A program made the translations under genes and the position numbers. Under the pieces are notes generated by a model, which saw only the letters and a list, made by a program, of their open reading frames with translations, had not been told where the DNA came from and did no database searches. Below are positions 30,743 to 40,540 of a stretch of 43,781 nt of DNA, one piece after another (the stretch's first letter is position 1; the number at the start of each line of letters is the position of its first letter). Origin of the DNA: Streptomyces sp. CBMA29 (GTDB lineage Bacteria > Actinomycetota > Actinomycetes > Streptomycetales > Streptomycetaceae); NCBI RefSeq assembly GCF_014596445.1, contig NZ_MECL01000259.1, positions 1 to 43,781 of the forward strand, given 5' to 3'.

Positions 30743-32709
30743 TGAGCGACGACGAGCACAAGCCCGCCGCCGCGCAGCGCCCGCCGCGGCCGATGGGCGG
30801 GCCCGCGCGCTTCATGAGCGGCGGCCCGGTCGAGAAGCCGATGGACTTCGGCGGGTCGCTGAAGCGGCTGCTGGGTCTGATGCGTCCCGACCGTTTCCTG
30901 CTCTGGCTGGTGCTGGTGCTCGGCACGGCGAGCGTCGCGCTCGCGGTGACCGGGCCGCGCATCCTCGGCCACGCCACCGACCTGATCTTCGCCGGGGTGA
31001 TCGGACGGCGGTTCCACGGCGGCACCAAGCAGCAGGCGCTCGACACGCTGCGCGCGCACGGTGACGGCCGGGTCGCCGACATGCTCAAGGGCATCGGCTT
31101 CACGCCGGGCCAGGGCATGGACTTCGACGCCATCGGCAAGGTGCTGCTGGTGGTCCTCGCGGTGTACGTGGCCGCGTCCGTCTTCAGCGTCTTCCAGATG
31201 CGGACCGCGACCAAGGTGATCAACCGGGCGATGTTCCGGATGCGCTCCGACGTCGAGGACAAGCTGGCGAAACTGCCGCTGTCGTACTTCGACCGGCAGC
31301 CGCGCGGCGAGGTGCTGAGCCGGGCCACCAACGACATCGACAACATCGGCCAGACGATGCAGCAGACCATGGGCCAGTTGGTGAACTCGCTGCTGACCAT
31401 CGTGGGCGTGCTGGCCATGATGTTCTGGATCTCCTGGCTGCTGGCGCTGATCGCGCTGGTCACCGTGCCGGTGACGCTATTGGTGGCCACGCGGGTCGGC
31501 AAGCGCGCGCAGCCGCAGTTCATCCAGCAGTGGAAGACCACCGGCAAGCTCAACGCGCACATCGAGGAGATGTACACCGGCCACTCGCTGGTGAAGGTCT
31601 TCGGGCGCGCGCAGGAGTCGGCGGCGGCCTTCGAGGAGCAGAACGAGGCGCTGTACCGCTCGGGCTTCAAGGCGCAGTTCATCTCCGGCACGATCCAGCC
31701 GATGATGATGTTCATCGGCAATCTGAACTACGTGCTGGTGGCCGTCGTCGGTGGCCTGCGGGTCGCGTCGGGCGCGCTGTCCATCGGTGACGTCCAGGCG
31801 TTCGTGCAGTACTCGCGGCAGTTCAGCCAGCCGCTGACGCAGGTGGCGAGCATGTCGAACCTGATCCAGTCCGGCATCGCGTCGGCCGAACGGGTCTTCG
31901 AACTGCTCGACGCCGAGGAGCAGTCGGCGGAGCCGGCGACGCGGGGCGCCCGGGTGCCGGTGCGGGGCCGGGTCGCGCTGGAGGACGTGAGCTTCCGCTA
32001 CGACCCGGACAAGCCGCTGATCGACCGTCTGTCGCTGACGGTGGAGCCGGGTCACACGGTCGCGATCGTCGGCCCGACCGGCGCGGGCAAGACCACGCTG
32101 GTCAATCTGCTGATGCGGTTCTACGAGGTGTCCGGCGGCCGGATCACCCTGGACGGCACCGATGTGGCCACGCTCTCCCGCGAGGAGCTGCGCTCCTCGA
32201 TCGGCATGGTCCTCCAGGACACCTGGCTGTTCGGCGGCACGATCGCGGAGAACATCGGCTACGGCAGCGAGGGGGCGAGCGCCGAGCAGATCGAGGAGGC
32301 GGCGCGCGCCGCGCACGCGGACCGCTTCATCCGCACGCTGCCCGAGGGCTACGACACGGTGATCGACGACGAGGGCGCGGGGGTCAGCGCGGGTGAGAAA
32401 CAACTCATCACCATCGCGCGGGCGTTCCTGTCCGATCCGACGATCCTGGTACTGGACGAGGCGACCAGCTCCGTCGACACCCGTACCGAGGTGCTGATCC
32501 AGCGGGCGATGGCCAAACTCAGCCACGGCCGTACCAGCTTCGTCATCGCGCACCGGCTGTCCACGATCCGCGACGCCGACGTCATCTTGGTGATGGAGTC
32601 CGGCGCGATCGTCGAACAGGGCACGCACGACGAGCTGTTGGCGTCCGAGGGAGCGTACGCGCGGCTGTACGCGGCGCAGTTCGCGCAGGCCGTGGCGGAG
32701 GTCGACTGA
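30742..32709 (+). CDS. ABC exporter half-transporter, catalytic-site subunit
   Basis: This is a 655-residue partner of the preceding subunit. The N-terminus has an extra 35-residue cytoplasmic tail, and an insertion of about 50 residues follows the first helix (residues about 88-130). Walker A GPTGAGKT is at 444-451, catalytic D572-E573 is intact (VLDEATSSVD) and the switch is H604. Its own signature is VSAGEKQ (548-554), a departure from LSGGQ. Combined with the partner, this makes one complete ATP site and one degenerate site. The two genes overlap by one base, so equal synthesis is likely. Confidence 0.93.
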   Translation: MSDDEHKPAAAQRPPRPMGGPARFMSGGPVEKPMDFGGSLKRLLGLMRPDRFLLWLVLVLGTASVALAVTGPRILGHATDLIFAGVIGRRFHGGTKQQALDTLRAHGDGRVADMLKGIGFTPGQGMDFDAIGKVLLVVLAVYVAASVFSVFQMRTATKVINRAMFRMRSDVEDKLAKLPLSYFDRQPRGEVLSRATNDIDNIGQTMQQTMGQLVNSLLTIVGVLAMMFWISWLLALIALVTVPVTLLVATRVGKRAQPQFIQQWKTTGKLNAHIEEMYTGHSLVKVFGRAQESAAAFEEQNEALYRSGFKAQFISGTIQPMMMFIGNLNYVLVAVVGGLRVASGALSIGDVQAFVQYSRQFSQPLTQVASMSNLIQSGIASAERVFELLDAEEQSAEPATRGARVPVRGRVALEDVSFRYDPDKPLIDRLSLTVEPGHTVAIVGPTGAGKTTLVNLLMRFYEVSGGRITLDGTDVATLSREELRSSIGMVLQDTWLFGGTIAENIGYGSEGASAEQIEEAARAAHADRFIRTLPEGYDTVIDDEGAGVSAGEKQLITIARAFLSDPTILVLDEATSSVDTRTEVLIQRAMAKLSHGRTSFVIAHRLSTIRDADVILVMESGAIVEQGTHDELLASEGAYARLYAAQFAQAVAEVD

Positions 32710-32793
32710 GACCACGGGTCTCGGGAACCAGCGGATACGGCGGCGCGGGGCGTTGGTAGCCTGTGCCGCCGTGTCTCGGGAAGGGCAGAAGCA

Positions 32794-34623
32794 ATGAGCA
32801 GCGCGACCAGCGCACCGTCGGGAACGGGTACGGGTACGGGTACGGGCCCGGGTGCAGGCGACGGGCCGAGGCAGGGACGACCGGGCGGTTCCGACCCGGT
32901 GCGCTGCCCCGCGCGGCGCGAGACCTCGACGCTGGCCCGGCGCAGCGCGCGGGTGCCGATCTGGTATCTGCGGGTGATCGGCGTCGTCGATCTGCTGTCC
33001 GCCGTCTCCCTGACGATCCGTCAGGAGATGTCGAACCACAACACCGGTGAGCTGTTCACCCCGTTCATGCTCTTCGCGGGCTTCGGCTCGGCCGCCGCGA
33101 CGCTCTTCATGGCCATGATGCTGGCCCGCCACAAGCGCGTGGCGTGGATCGTCTTCATGGCGCTGTGCGGCGGCTACGCGGCCCTGTCGGTGTGGGCGCT
33201 GTGCTACGACGACCTGCGGCGGCACCCGTTCAACTGGGTGTCCACCGCGCTCACTTTGACCGTGCTGTGCTTCGGCGCGCTCGGCCGCCGCGAATTCCAC
33301 GGCAAGGGCGACCGCACCAACCCGCAGCTCGCGCTCGCCGTCCTCGGCGTCGGCGCGCTGCTGTCGGTCCTGGTCGGCACCACCCTGGTCACGGCCGTCG
33401 GCCCGGAGCGCGCCAGCGTCGGCGACCGCGTCTGGTACGTGGCGCTGCGGCTGACGACGCTGAGCCGCGACTCCGACATCGAGCCGAATCTGCACATCAG
33501 CCCGTGGGTCAGCAGCGGTCTCAACCTGGCGGGCCTGGGCCTGCTGCTCGCCGTGCTCTACGCGCTCTTCCGCTCCCCGCGCGGCCGGGACCTCCAGAGC
33601 CGCGACGACGAGGACCGGCTGCGCGAACTGCTCGCCCGGCACGGCGCCCGCGACTCGCTCGGCTACTTCGCGCTGCGCCGCGACAAGTCCGTCATCTTCT
33701 CGCCCAGCGGCAAGGCCGCCGTCGCCTACCGCGTGGTCGGCGGTGTGGCCCTGGCCTCCGGCGACCCGATCGGCGACGTCGAGGCATGGCCCGGCGCCAT
33801 CGACGCCTGGCTGGTGGAGACCCGCGACCACGCCTGGATCCCCGCCGTGATGGGCGCCAGCGAGGAGGGCGGCACGGTCTACGCCCGGCACGGACTGGAC
33901 GCGCTGGAGCTGGGCGACGAAGCCATCGTCGAGACCGACGAGTTCACCCTGGACGGCCGGGCGATGCGCGGCGTGCGGCAGGCTTACAACCGGGTGCGGC
34001 GCGCCGGTTACACCACCCGTATCCGGCGGCACCGCGACATCCCGGCCGACGAGACGGCCGCGCTGATCGAGGCGGCGGACCGCTGGCGGGACGGCGCCAC
34101 CGAGCGCGGCTTCTCTATGGCGCTCGGCAGGCTCGGCGACCCGGCCGACGGCGACTGCGTGATGATCGAATGCCTCGACGGCGAGGGCGAGTTGAAAGCG
34201 CTGCTCAGCTTCGTGCCGTGGGGCCCGAAGGGGCTGTCGCTGGACCTGATGCGGCGCGACCGGGACAGCGAGAACGGCCTGGTCGAGTTCATGGTCCTCG
34301 ACTTGATCGAACGCGCCGCCGACGTCGGCGTGGAGCGGGTGTCGCTCAACTTCGCGATGTTCCGGTCGGTGTTCGAGGACGGCGCCCGGCTGGGCGCGGG
34401 TCCGGTGCTGCGGCTGTGGCGCTCGGCCCTGATGTTCTTCTCCCGCTGGTGGCAACTGGAATCGCTGTACCGCGCGAACGCCAAGTACCGGCCCATCTGG
34501 GAGCCGCGCTTCCTGCTCTTCGCCAAGAGCGCGCATCTGCCGCGGATCGGGCTGGCGAGCGCGCGCGCCGAGGGCTTCGTGGTGGCGCCGAGGCCGCTGG
34601 CGCGGCTGCGCAGGGACGGCTAG
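32794..34623 (+). CDS. membrane protein with MprF/DUF2156 aminoacyl-phosphatidylglycerol synthase-like domain
   Basis: This is a 609-residue protein. After a disordered Gly/Thr tail (from GGTACG repeats) come about six membrane helices (residues about 60-270). A soluble C-terminal DUF2156 domain follows (LGYFALRRDKSVIFSPSGKA, VASGDPIGD-type region, RQAYNRVRRAGYTTRIRRHR, PKGLSLDLMRR). In MprF/LysX-type proteins this domain moves an amino acid from aminoacyl-tRNA to phosphatidylglycerol, changing surface charge and resistance to cationic peptides. The amino acid used cannot be told. ATG 32794 follows AAGGG. Confidence 0.85.
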   Translation: MSSATSAPSGTGTGTGTGPGAGDGPRQGRPGGSDPVRCPARRETSTLARRSARVPIWYLRVIGVVDLLSAVSLTIRQEMSNHNTGELFTPFMLFAGFGSAAATLFMAMMLARHKRVAWIVFMALCGGYAALSVWALCYDDLRRHPFNWVSTALTLTVLCFGALGRREFHGKGDRTNPQLALAVLGVGALLSVLVGTTLVTAVGPERASVGDRVWYVALRLTTLSRDSDIEPNLHISPWVSSGLNLAGLGLLLAVLYALFRSPRGRDLQSRDDEDRLRELLARHGARDSLGYFALRRDKSVIFSPSGKAAVAYRVVGGVALASGDPIGDVEAWPGAIDAWLVETRDHAWIPAVMGASEEGGTVYARHGLDALELGDEAIVETDEFTLDGRAMRGVRQAYNRVRRAGYTTRIRRHRDIPADETAALIEAADRWRDGATERGFSMALGRLGDPADGDCVMIECLDGEGELKALLSFVPWGPKGLSLDLMRRDRDSENGLVEFMVLDLIERAADVGVERVSLNFAMFRSVFEDGARLGAGPVLRLWRSALMFFSRWWQLESLYRANAKYRPIWEPRFLLFAKSAHLPRIGLASARAEGFVVAPRPLARLRRDG

Positions 34624-34729
34624 CGCTCTCCGCGCGCGGGTTCTCGGGTTTCCCTCTGCGCGAGGGGTGCGCCAGGGAAACCCCGGACAGGGGGGACCGT
34701 TGGTACGGGAACGCGCCGTAGGCGGGGCC

Positions 34730-35833
<1,104 letters not shown>

Positions 35834-35968
35834 GGAAGCGACCTCCAGAAGTGAGCGCGTCCTCGGGCTCGCAGCGCGTCTTGCCGGACAGGCCCTGGGC
35901 GCCGTCACCCAGTGTGGCCCACGACGCGGCTCCGCTACGAGGGGCGTGCGCTCCCTTTTTCACACAAG

Positions 35969-35994
35969 GTCACCGCTCAGGTCCGTGCGGTGAC
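35969..35994 (-). terminator. hairpin between dnaG and hrdA
   Basis: Arms GTCACCGC and GCGGTGAC (8 bp, perfect) with a ten-base loop lie 35 bp after the dnaG stop in transcription order. There is no T-run. It is a possible terminator or attenuator separating dnaG from hrdA. Confidence 0.45.
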
Positions 35995-36028
35995 GCAAGG
36001 CATATGCCCGGTCGTACGCCCGCGGCGG

Positions 36029-37978
36029 CTACAGACCCGCCGCGCCCTGTTCGCGCAGCCGCTGGCCGTACTGCTGGAGCGCCCACAGCTCGCCCAGCGA
36101 CGCGGTGACCTCGGGCGAGTCCTGCGGGACGCCCTGCGCGGCGAACCGCGCCTGTGCGGCCTGCACTTGGGCGATGCGCCGGTCCACCGCCTTCATCCTG
36201 ACGTCGACCAGCACACCGCCCGCGTAGAACTCGGGCGCCTTGTGCATGATCGGCTCGACGGCCAGTTCGGTGACCATCATCCGTACGGTGTCGTCGGGCG
36301 CGGCCTCGCGGACCCGTACGAGATAGTCGCCGTCGGCCGCCTCGACGCCGCCCGCCTCGGCGATCACCCGGCGCACGGCGGCGTAGGGCGGTCCGGTGAA
36401 CTCGTCCTCGCCGTACGCGTCGAAGGCCGGGGAGACCAGCTTCGGGTACTGGAGGGCGAGCTTGAGCAGCTCGCGCTCGACGCGGTGGGCGGGGCTGCGC
36501 AGGTCCAGGCGGGGGCCGCGCGGCGCGTTCTGCGCCGGGACGCCGGAGGACCGCCGGTCGCCGCCCGCGTACGGGCCGCCCTGGCCTTGGCCCTGACGGC
36601 CGTACTGCGGGCGGTTGTCGGTGCTGCCGCCGCCCGCCGCGCGGGCCCTGGCCATCGCGCGGACCCGGCGGATGATCGACTGCTCCTCGGACTGCGTGCC
36701 GATCCCGGCCATGCCGACCAGCCGGATCGCGTAACGGTCCCGCAGCGCCTGGTTCTTGATCGCGGCGACCACGGCGACCGCCGCGTCCACGGCCGCGACC
36801 CGGCCCTCGTCGGTGTCCAGGTTGTAGCGGGCCACGATGGAGCGCAGCGCGAAGGCGAACAGCGGGGTGCGGCCGTCGATCAGCCGCTGGATGGCCGCGT
36901 CGCCCTCGGCGAGGCGCAGTTCGCACGGGTCCATCCCGCCGGGCGTGATCGCGATCGACGTCTCCGCGGCGAATTTCTGGTCGTCCTCGAACGCCCGCAG
37001 CGCGGCCTTCTGGCCCGCCTCGTCGCCGTCGAAGGTGAAGACCACCTCGGCGGTCGAGTTGTCCATCAGCAGCCGGCGCAGGATCTTGATGTGGTCGCCG
37101 CCGAAGGAGGTGCCGCAGGTCGCGATGGCCGTGGTGACCCCGGCGAGATGGCAGGCCATCACGTCGGTGTACCCCTCGACGACCACCGCCCGGCCGGTCT
37201 TGGCGATCTCCTTCTTGGCCAGGTCGATGCCGTACAGCACCTGGGACTTCTTGTAGAGCGGCGTCTCGGAGGTGTTGAGGTACTTCGGACCCTGGTCGTC
37301 CTCGCGCAGCTTGCGCGCGCCGAAGCCGATCACCTCGCCGGTGATGTCCCGGATCGGCCAGATCAGCCGCCCCCTGAAACGGTCGATCGCCCCGCCCCTG
37401 CGGCTCTCGGAGGCCAGCCCCGCGGTGATCAGCTCCTTGTCCGTGAAGCCCTTCCCCCGCAGATACCGCACCAGGTGATCCCACCCGGCGGGCGCGTACC
37501 CGACCCCGAAGTGCTCCGCCGCCGCCTGGTCGAAGCCGCGCTCGGCCAGGAACTTCCGGCCGATCTCCGCCTCCGCCCCGCCCAGTTGCTCCCCGTAGAA
37601 CTGCGCGGCCGCCTTGTGCGCCTCGACCAGCCGAATCCGCTCGCCCTGCTGCCGCCCGGGGACATGGCTGCCCTCCTCGTACCGCAGCGTGATCCCAGCC
37701 TGCCCGGCCAGCCGCTCGACAGCCTCGGTGAACGACAGGTGGTCGAGCTTCATGACGAACGCGAGGGTGTCCCCGCCTTCCCCGCAGCCAAAGCAGTGGT
37801 AAAGGCCCTTGGAGGGGCTGACCTGGAAGGAGGGGGATTTTTCGTCGTGGAAGGGGCACAGGCCCTTGAGATTGCCGCCGCCGGCGTTCTTGAGCTGGAG
37901 GTATTCGGAGACGACGGCGTCGATCGGGACCGCGTCCCGTACCGCCTTCACGTCTTCGTCTCTGATCCTGCCCGCCAC
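36029..37978 (-). CDS. dnaG: DNA primase DnaG
   Basis: This is a 649-residue primase that makes RNA primers at the replication fork. The N-terminal zinc-binding domain has C41-x2-H44 and C62-x2-C65. The RNA polymerase/TOPRIM core has catalytic E268 (VVVEGYTD) and D317-G-D319 (FTFDGDE). A Gln/Gly/Arg-rich linker (residues about 455-490) leads to the C-terminal helicase-interaction domain. GTG 37978 is the start. The length is normal for actinobacterial DnaG. Confidence 0.97.
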   Translation of the reverse strand: MAGRIRDEDVKAVRDAVPIDAVVSEYLQLKNAGGGNLKGLCPFHDEKSPSFQVSPSKGLYHCFGCGEGGDTLAFVMKLDHLSFTEAVERLAGQAGITLRYEEGSHVPGRQQGERIRLVEAHKAAAQFYGEQLGGAEAEIGRKFLAERGFDQAAAEHFGVGYAPAGWDHLVRYLRGKGFTDKELITAGLASESRRGGAIDRFRGRLIWPIRDITGEVIGFGARKLREDDQGPKYLNTSETPLYKKSQVLYGIDLAKKEIAKTGRAVVVEGYTDVMACHLAGVTTAIATCGTSFGGDHIKILRRLLMDNSTAEVVFTFDGDEAGQKAALRAFEDDQKFAAETSIAITPGGMDPCELRLAEGDAAIQRLIDGRTPLFAFALRSIVARYNLDTDEGRVAAVDAAVAVVAAIKNQALRDRYAIRLVGMAGIGTQSEEQSIIRRVRAMARARAAGGGSTDNRPQYGRQGQGQGGPYAGGDRRSSGVPAQNAPRGPRLDLRSPAHRVERELLKLALQYPKLVSPAFDAYGEDEFTGPPYAAVRRVIAEAGGVEAADGDYLVRVREAAPDDTVRMMVTELAVEPIMHKAPEFYAGGVLVDVRMKAVDRRIAQVQAAQARFAAQGVPQDSPEVTASLGELWALQQYGQRLREQGAAGL

Positions 37979-38080
37979 TCGCGCAAGTCTACGGCGCTGG
38001 TGGGGCGGCGGAGCGCGGGGCGGGCAGTGGCGGCGAAGGTCTTGACCCGGGCGGGGGTGAGGACTAGCTTCGCGGATCGT

Positions 38081-38095
38081 TAGGAACCTTTCCTA
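38081..38095. promoter_or_regulatory. palindromic operator candidate TAGGAA-CCT-TTCCTA
   Basis: Six-base inverted arms with a three-base centre lie 18 bp upstream of the GH9 start codon, just before its ribosome binding site. Palindromes of this TTAGGAA/TTCCTA form occur, from memory, upstream of secreted polysaccharide hydrolase genes in Streptomyces, where repressors of the ROK or LacI type bind. The regulator here is unknown. Confidence 0.5.
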
Positions 38096-38113
38096 TTGGG
38101 GGGATGTCGCCGC

Positions 38114-40027
38114 ATGCCGGAGCTTCGCAGATGGACCACCGCCGCGGCGACGGCTGTCACCTCGACCGCCGTGCTGGCGGCGCTGTCGCTGGCGGGCGGC
38201 GCGGACACCGCACAGGCCGCGACCACCGGCGAGGTCCGGGTGAACCAGGTCGGCTACGCGGGAAGCGGCGCCAAGGAGGCGTTCCTGCTGGCCAAGCGCG
38301 CGGTCGGCACGGCGTCGTGGAAGCTGGTCGGCCGCGGCGGCCGGGTCGTCGCGCACGGCAGCACGGGGGCGAGCCTGGGCCGGTGGAACAGCGCGTATCC
38401 GGCCGTCTACCCGATCGACTTCAGCGCGGTGCGCACGGCGGGCACCTACCGCCTGGTGGTCGGCGGCGCGGCCACCGCCACCTCGCCCGCCTTCACGATC
38501 GGCTCGGCGAAGGCCGTCTTCGGCGGGCCCGCAGCCGACGCCACCGCCTTCTTCCAGGCCCAGCGCGACGGCGCGAGGACGATCCCCGGGCAGCTGCGGC
38601 GCAAGCCGTCGCATCTCAACGACGCGCACGCCGCCGTCTACGCGTGGCCATCGTTCACCGACCCCGACGGCGACACGATCACGGCCGCGCCGAAGAAGAT
38701 CGCGGGAGCGGCCCCGGTGGACGTCTCGGGCGGCTGGTTCGACGCGGGCGACTACCTGAAGTTCACCGAAACCACCTCGTACGCCGTCGCCGCGCTCCAG
38801 ATCGCCGCCCGGCAGACCGGCGCGGGCCCGGCCTCCGCCCTCGACGCAGAGGCGCAGCACGGCCTGGACTGGCTCGACAAGATGTGGGACGGGAAGACGA
38901 AGACCCTGTACATCCAGGTCGGCCTCGGTTCCGGTACGGACAGCGGCGGCGTCGTCGGCGACCACGACGTGTGGCGGCTGCCGGAGAAGGACGACAAGGA
39001 CTCCACGCATCCGTTCCTGAAGAACCGCCCGGTGTTCAGAGCGGGCGCTCCCGGCGCGAGGCTCAGCCCCAACCAGGCGGGCCGGCTCGCCGCCGACTTC
39101 GCGCTCGCCGCCCAGCGGTACGCGGCCACCGCGCCCGCGAAGGCCCGCGCGTATCTGAACACCGCCGCGCAGATCTACGGCCTGGCCGACACCCACCCGG
39201 GCACGCTCGTCACCACCGTGCCGTACGGCTACTACCCCGAGACGAGCTGGAAGGACGATCTGGCCTTCGGCGGGGCCGAGTTGGCGCTGGCGGCGCAGCG
39301 GCTGCACGACCGGCGCGGGGCGGACTGGCTGAAGCAGGCGACGAGTTGGGCGAAGGCGCACCAGAGCGAGGGGGGCGCGGACACGCTGAACATGTACGAC
39401 ACCAGCGCGCTCGCCGACCTCGACCTGGCGCGGGCGATCAGGGCGGCCGGGCACCCGAGCGGCCTGGCGGTGACGTACGCCGATCTGGTCGGTTACGTGA
39501 AGGGGCAGATCGCCAGCGGGCAACGGCGGGCGGCGGCCGACCCGTTCCACGCGGGCGCGGTCTACGACGACTTCGACGCGGACTCGCACACGCTGGGTCT
39601 CGCGGCCACCGCGCGGCTCTACCGCTCGGTGACCGGCGACACCTCGTTCGACCGCTTCGCGGTGCGACAACTCGACTGGCTGCTGGGGGCGAACGCCTGG
39701 GGCACGTCCTTCATGGTCGGCCAGGGGCAGACCTTTCCGCGGTGCACGGCGGGCGAGTTGGGCAACCTCGCGGGGAGCCTGACCGGTTCGCGACCGCTGG
39801 AGGTGGGCGCGATCGTCAACGGGCCCAACGGCGCGGAGCAGTTCAGCGACGGTCTCGGCGACTACCTGGACGGGATGCGGCCGTGCCCGCCCGGCGGCGC
39901 GGACCCGTACAGCGCCTTCAACGGGCGCGGCAGCCGGTACGTGGACGACGTGCGGTCGTGGCAGAGCTCGGAGCCGGCGCTGGACATGGACGCGTCCGGG
40001 CTGCTGGCCTTCTACCTGTCGAAGTAG
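38114..40027 (+). CDS. secreted glycoside hydrolase family 9 (cellulase-type)
   Basis: This is a 637-residue secreted enzyme. The signal peptide is RRWTTAAATAVTSTAVLAAL with cleavage near AQAA (about residue 36). An Ig-like CelD_N domain (VRVNQVGYAGSGAKEAFLLA) precedes an (alpha/alpha)6 GH9 domain. D210-A-G-D213 (GGWFDAGDYLKF) supplies the catalytic base. E620 in QSSEPALDMDASG is at the acid position. The His-rich region usually found before that reads TFPRCTAGELGNLAGS, without the common paired His. No carbohydrate-binding module is present, so soluble glucans or oligosaccharides are likelier substrates than crystalline cellulose. ATG 38114 is chosen for its signal peptide. Confidence 0.9.
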   Translation: MPELRRWTTAAATAVTSTAVLAALSLAGGADTAQAATTGEVRVNQVGYAGSGAKEAFLLAKRAVGTASWKLVGRGGRVVAHGSTGASLGRWNSAYPAVYPIDFSAVRTAGTYRLVVGGAATATSPAFTIGSAKAVFGGPAADATAFFQAQRDGARTIPGQLRRKPSHLNDAHAAVYAWPSFTDPDGDTITAAPKKIAGAAPVDVSGGWFDAGDYLKFTETTSYAVAALQIAARQTGAGPASALDAEAQHGLDWLDKMWDGKTKTLYIQVGLGSGTDSGGVVGDHDVWRLPEKDDKDSTHPFLKNRPVFRAGAPGARLSPNQAGRLAADFALAAQRYAATAPAKARAYLNTAAQIYGLADTHPGTLVTTVPYGYYPETSWKDDLAFGGAELALAAQRLHDRRGADWLKQATSWAKAHQSEGGADTLNMYDTSALADLDLARAIRAAGHPSGLAVTYADLVGYVKGQIASGQRRAAADPFHAGAVYDDFDADSHTLGLAATARLYRSVTGDTSFDRFAVRQLDWLLGANAWGTSFMVGQGQTFPRCTAGELGNLAGSLTGSRPLEVGAIVNGPNGAEQFSDGLGDYLDGMRPCPPGGADPYSAFNGRGSRYVDDVRSWQSSEPALDMDASGLLAFYLSK

Positions 40028-40044
40028 CCGGGACAGCCGGTTGT

Positions 40045-40533
40045 CTATGCGAGGTCCTTGGTGATGAACACGTAGTGCGGGCCGATCGGTTCGACGACGA
40101 ATTCCTCGCCGATCGCCGTGAAGCCGAAGTGCTCGTAGAAACCGGCGGCCGACGTACGCCCGTTGCACCAGGCCAGTTCGGCGCCGCGGGCCGCGGCCTC
40201 GCGCAGGCCCGCGATCAGGGCCGCGCCGCCGAACCCCTGGCCGCGGACCTCGGGCGCGCTGCCCATGCCGCGGAAGCGGTACGCGTGGGGTCCGGCTCCG
40301 CCCGCCAGCGCCTCGCCCGCCTCGCCGGTCAGCGGCTCGGGGAAGAAGGTCGCGCAGCCGCGTACGGCACCCTCCTCGTCGTAGGCGGCGATATGGAAGG
40401 TGCTCTCGCGCGAGTCCTCCGGATAGACGGCGGTCTCGCGCGGCAGGCCGGTCCGCAGCACCGCCCACCGCAGGGCGAAGATCTCCTCGACGGGTACGAC
40501 GGCGGTGCGGGCGACGGGCATCCGGGGCCTCAT
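40045..40533 (-). CDS. GNAT-family N-acetyltransferase
   Basis: This is a 162-residue GCN5-related acetyltransferase. The acetyl-CoA loop reads RGMGSAPEVRGQGFGGALI-type (R/Q-x2-G-x-G/A), followed by ARGAELAWCNGRTSAAGFYE and HFGFTAIGEEF, the usual last strands and helix. ATG 40533 is given. ATG 40521 has a better-placed GAGG site and may be the true start. It lies eight bases after the oxidoreductase stop on the same strand, so the two are probably co-transcribed. The substrate is unknown. Confidence 0.9.
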   Translation of the reverse strand: MRPRMPVARTAVVPVEEIFALRWAVLRTGLPRETAVYPEDSRESTFHIAAYDEEGAVRGCATFFPEPLTGEAGEALAGGAGPHAYRFRGMGSAPEVRGQGFGGAALIAGLREAAARGAELAWCNGRTSAAGFYEHFGFTAIGEEFVVEPIGPHYVFITKDLA

Positions 40534-40540
40534 TTCCTGG

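Noticed and set aside
31477..34536. 1000-residue minus-strand frame opposite the exporter and MprF-like genes
   Set aside because: Antisense shadow; codon bias and recognisable domains are all on the plus strand.
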